From NCBI RefSeq assembly GCF_014698835.1, contig NZ_JACJTU010000009.1, forward strand, positions 124,001 through 188,000: DNA of 64,000 nt, given 5' to 3'. Shown piece by piece: positions 63,029-64,000 of the stretch. Positions within the stretch are counted from its first letter, which is position 1. Each line of letters begins with the position of its first letter. Under the pieces are notes generated by a model. That model saw only the letters and a list, made by a program, of their open reading frames with translations. It had not been told where the DNA came from and did not search any database. Position numbers and translations under genes: made by a program. Source of the stretch: Nostoc paludosum FACHB-159 (lineage in GTDB: Bacteria > Cyanobacteriota > Cyanobacteriia > Cyanobacteriales > Nostocaceae).

Positions 63029-63706
63029 ATGACAAGTGCATCTTACATTTTTCTGGCTGGCGCAAGTCGCGGTGTTGGTCAAGAAATTGCTCAATACTTG
63101 AGGACACAACAGCTAAAGGTAAAGGCACTCCTGAGAACACTAACAGTTGCTAGTGAATTGGAAAAAATCGGCATTCAAGTAGTTCAGGGAGATGCCTTGA
63201 ATGTTGGCGATGTCGAACGTGCTGTACAAGCAGATGAACAGATTGACACTATCATCAGTACAATTGGCGGTTTACCAACAGACACAGAAAGACCAGATTA
63301 CCCCGGTAACAAAAATCTAATCGACGCAGCAGTGAAAGCTGGAGTCCAAAATTTTATTCTTGTGTCTTCCATTGGTGCTGGTGAAAGTGTAAATGCTTTG
63401 TCCCCCCAGGTTTTAGCAGCACTAGGAACAGTTTTAGCCGAGAAAAATAAAGCAGAACAACACTTAATTGCCAGCGGACTCACCTACACCATCATCCGTC
63501 CTGGTGGGCTGAAGTCAGAACCAGCAACGGGTAATGGTGTTTTAACTGAAGATCCCCGCATCATTGGTAGCATCAATCGCCAAGATGTAGCCCAGTTAGT
63601 TTGTCGCTGTTTAAATAGCCAACGCGCTCATAATAAAATCTTGTCAGCGGTAGACCGAAATATGCTATTTGGGCAAACAGAATTTGCTGAGTTTAGCTTG
63701 GATTAA
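63029..63706 (+). CDS. NAD(P)-binding (NmrA/SDR-type) protein
   Basis: 225-aa atypical short-chain dehydrogenase. Dinucleotide motif LAGASRGVGQEIAQYL (about 9-24), then VVQGDALNVGDVERAV and SSIGAGESVNA; the Ser-x-x-Ala and the missing YxxxK show it is of the NmrA/NAD(P)H-binding regulatory class or a divergent reductase. No partner nearby. Repeats follow. Confidence 0.85.
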   Translation: MTSASYIFLAGASRGVGQEIAQYLRTQQLKVKALLRTLTVASELEKIGIQVVQGDALNVGDVERAVQADEQIDTIISTIGGLPTDTERPDYPGNKNLIDAAVKAGVQNFILVSSIGAGESVNALSPQVLAALGTVLAEKNKAEQHLIASGLTYTIIRPGGLKSEPATGNGVLTEDPRIIGSINRQDVAQLVCRCLNSQRAHNKILSAVDRNMLFGQTEFAEFSLD

Positions 63707-63754
63707 TCGTTTAAGATATAACGCGATCGTAAAATCCTCAGAACAATAGCCTTT

Positions 63755-63838
63755 CGTTGCCTATTGCCTATTGCCTGTTGCCTGCTGCCTGTTGCCTGTT
63801 GCCTGTTGCCTGTTGCCTGCTGCCTGTTGCCTGCTATT
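63755..63838. repeat. TTGCCTR short tandem array
   Basis: About eleven heptamers TTGCCTG / TTGCCTA / CTGCCTG between the two genes. Confidence 0.93.
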
Positions 63839-63839
63839 A

Positions 63840-64000
63840 TTAGGCACGCCAACGAAGTATCTGACCCTTAACAGGATTGACAAATTGCCGTCCTTCTGCA
63901 ATAGACCGAGCATATTCCCGCTTCAACTGGTAATACCACTGCGCCTGGACATCTGAGTCTTTAATTAACCGCAGCACAGGATTATATTTGAGTCCAATTT
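63840..64000 (-). CDS. unidentified protein, C-terminal end only
   Basis: Stop TAA at 63840-63842; 52 codons are visible to the edge. The reading (GLKYNPVLRLIKDSDVQAQW, then YARSIAEGRQFVNPVKG, ending ILRWRA) is protein-like with a helix and a basic end. Family not recognised; the gene continues outside the window. Confidence 0.55.
   Translation of the reverse strand, partial: IGLKYNPVLRLIKDSDVQAQWYYQLKREYARSIAEGRQFVNPVKGQILRWRA

Overview
The window looks like chromosome from a filamentous, probably heterocyst-forming cyanobacterium (Nostoc/Anabaena type). The evidence is the very frequent HIP1 octamer GCGATCGC inside genes, many short tandem heptanucleotide repeats (GGGCATT, GGGGACT, AATTACG, TTGCCTA) between genes, small dispersed palindromic repeats, and gene content such as zeta-carotene desaturase, a XisH/XisI remnant, HesB/IscA-type proteins and cyanobacteria-specific hypothetical proteins. 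Genes are mostly monocistronic or in short operons on both strands. No rRNA, tRNA or CRISPR array was recognised.

Layout. 1-8 kb: 3' part of a copper P-type ATPase, an FHA protein, a TIGR01777-type epimerase, a TPR protein, an A-type Fe-S carrier and a large conserved protein. 8-10 kb: AT-rich, gene-poor, with an amber-interrupted small ORF and a 58-codon ribbon-helix-helix gene. 10-17 kb: crtQ plus an SRPBCC gene, an orphan HicB, a 2Fe-2S ferredoxin, cobQ and PrxQ. 17-24 kb: a drug-type ABC exporter, a 21-bp minisatellite, an Orn/Lys/Arg decarboxylase, a DUF6883/DUF4926 pair, a VanX-like dipeptidase and two tandem TspO genes. 24-36 kb: AlkA, an EamA transporter, a NarL-type regulator, era, pfkA, a geranylgeranyl-reductase-like enzyme, a broken REP-associated transposase between REP-like palindromes, and pyrH-frr. 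36-47 kb: hydrolase, a xisH-xisI deletion remnant, LtrA, a cupin, an Rpn/DUF4351 protein, a large CRP / AAA / polyferredoxin fusion and a transaldolase-family enzyme.

47.5-57.4 kb is the accessory highlight. Seven same-strand genes encode two small proteins sharing a GVGIG domain, a trypsin-like protease carrying the same domain, a calcineurin-type phosphoesterase fused to a degenerate SIR2-like domain, a dual-P-loop STAND NTPase with 14 WD40 repeats, a YbaK-type deacylase domain fused to a tRNA-dependent cyclodipeptide synthase, and a small membrane protein. The first five resemble parts of known prokaryotic conflict (immunity) systems; the arrangement is a candidate undescribed system. 57.6-60.7 kb is a tight operon: PRC-barrel, PRPP synthetase, phosphoribosyltransferase, alpha/beta hydrolase. 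A WD40 protein, an NAD(P)-binding protein and a partial gene close the window.

A recurring theme is small repeats invading genes. In-frame inserts are seen in the copper ATPase, the decarboxylase and the PRC-barrel gene. A similar insert brings a stop codon into the transposase and another abuts a redoxin remnant. Two pairs of longer dispersed repeats (45-bp and 83-bp) and four 21-bp arrays with a shared heptapeptide reading are also present.
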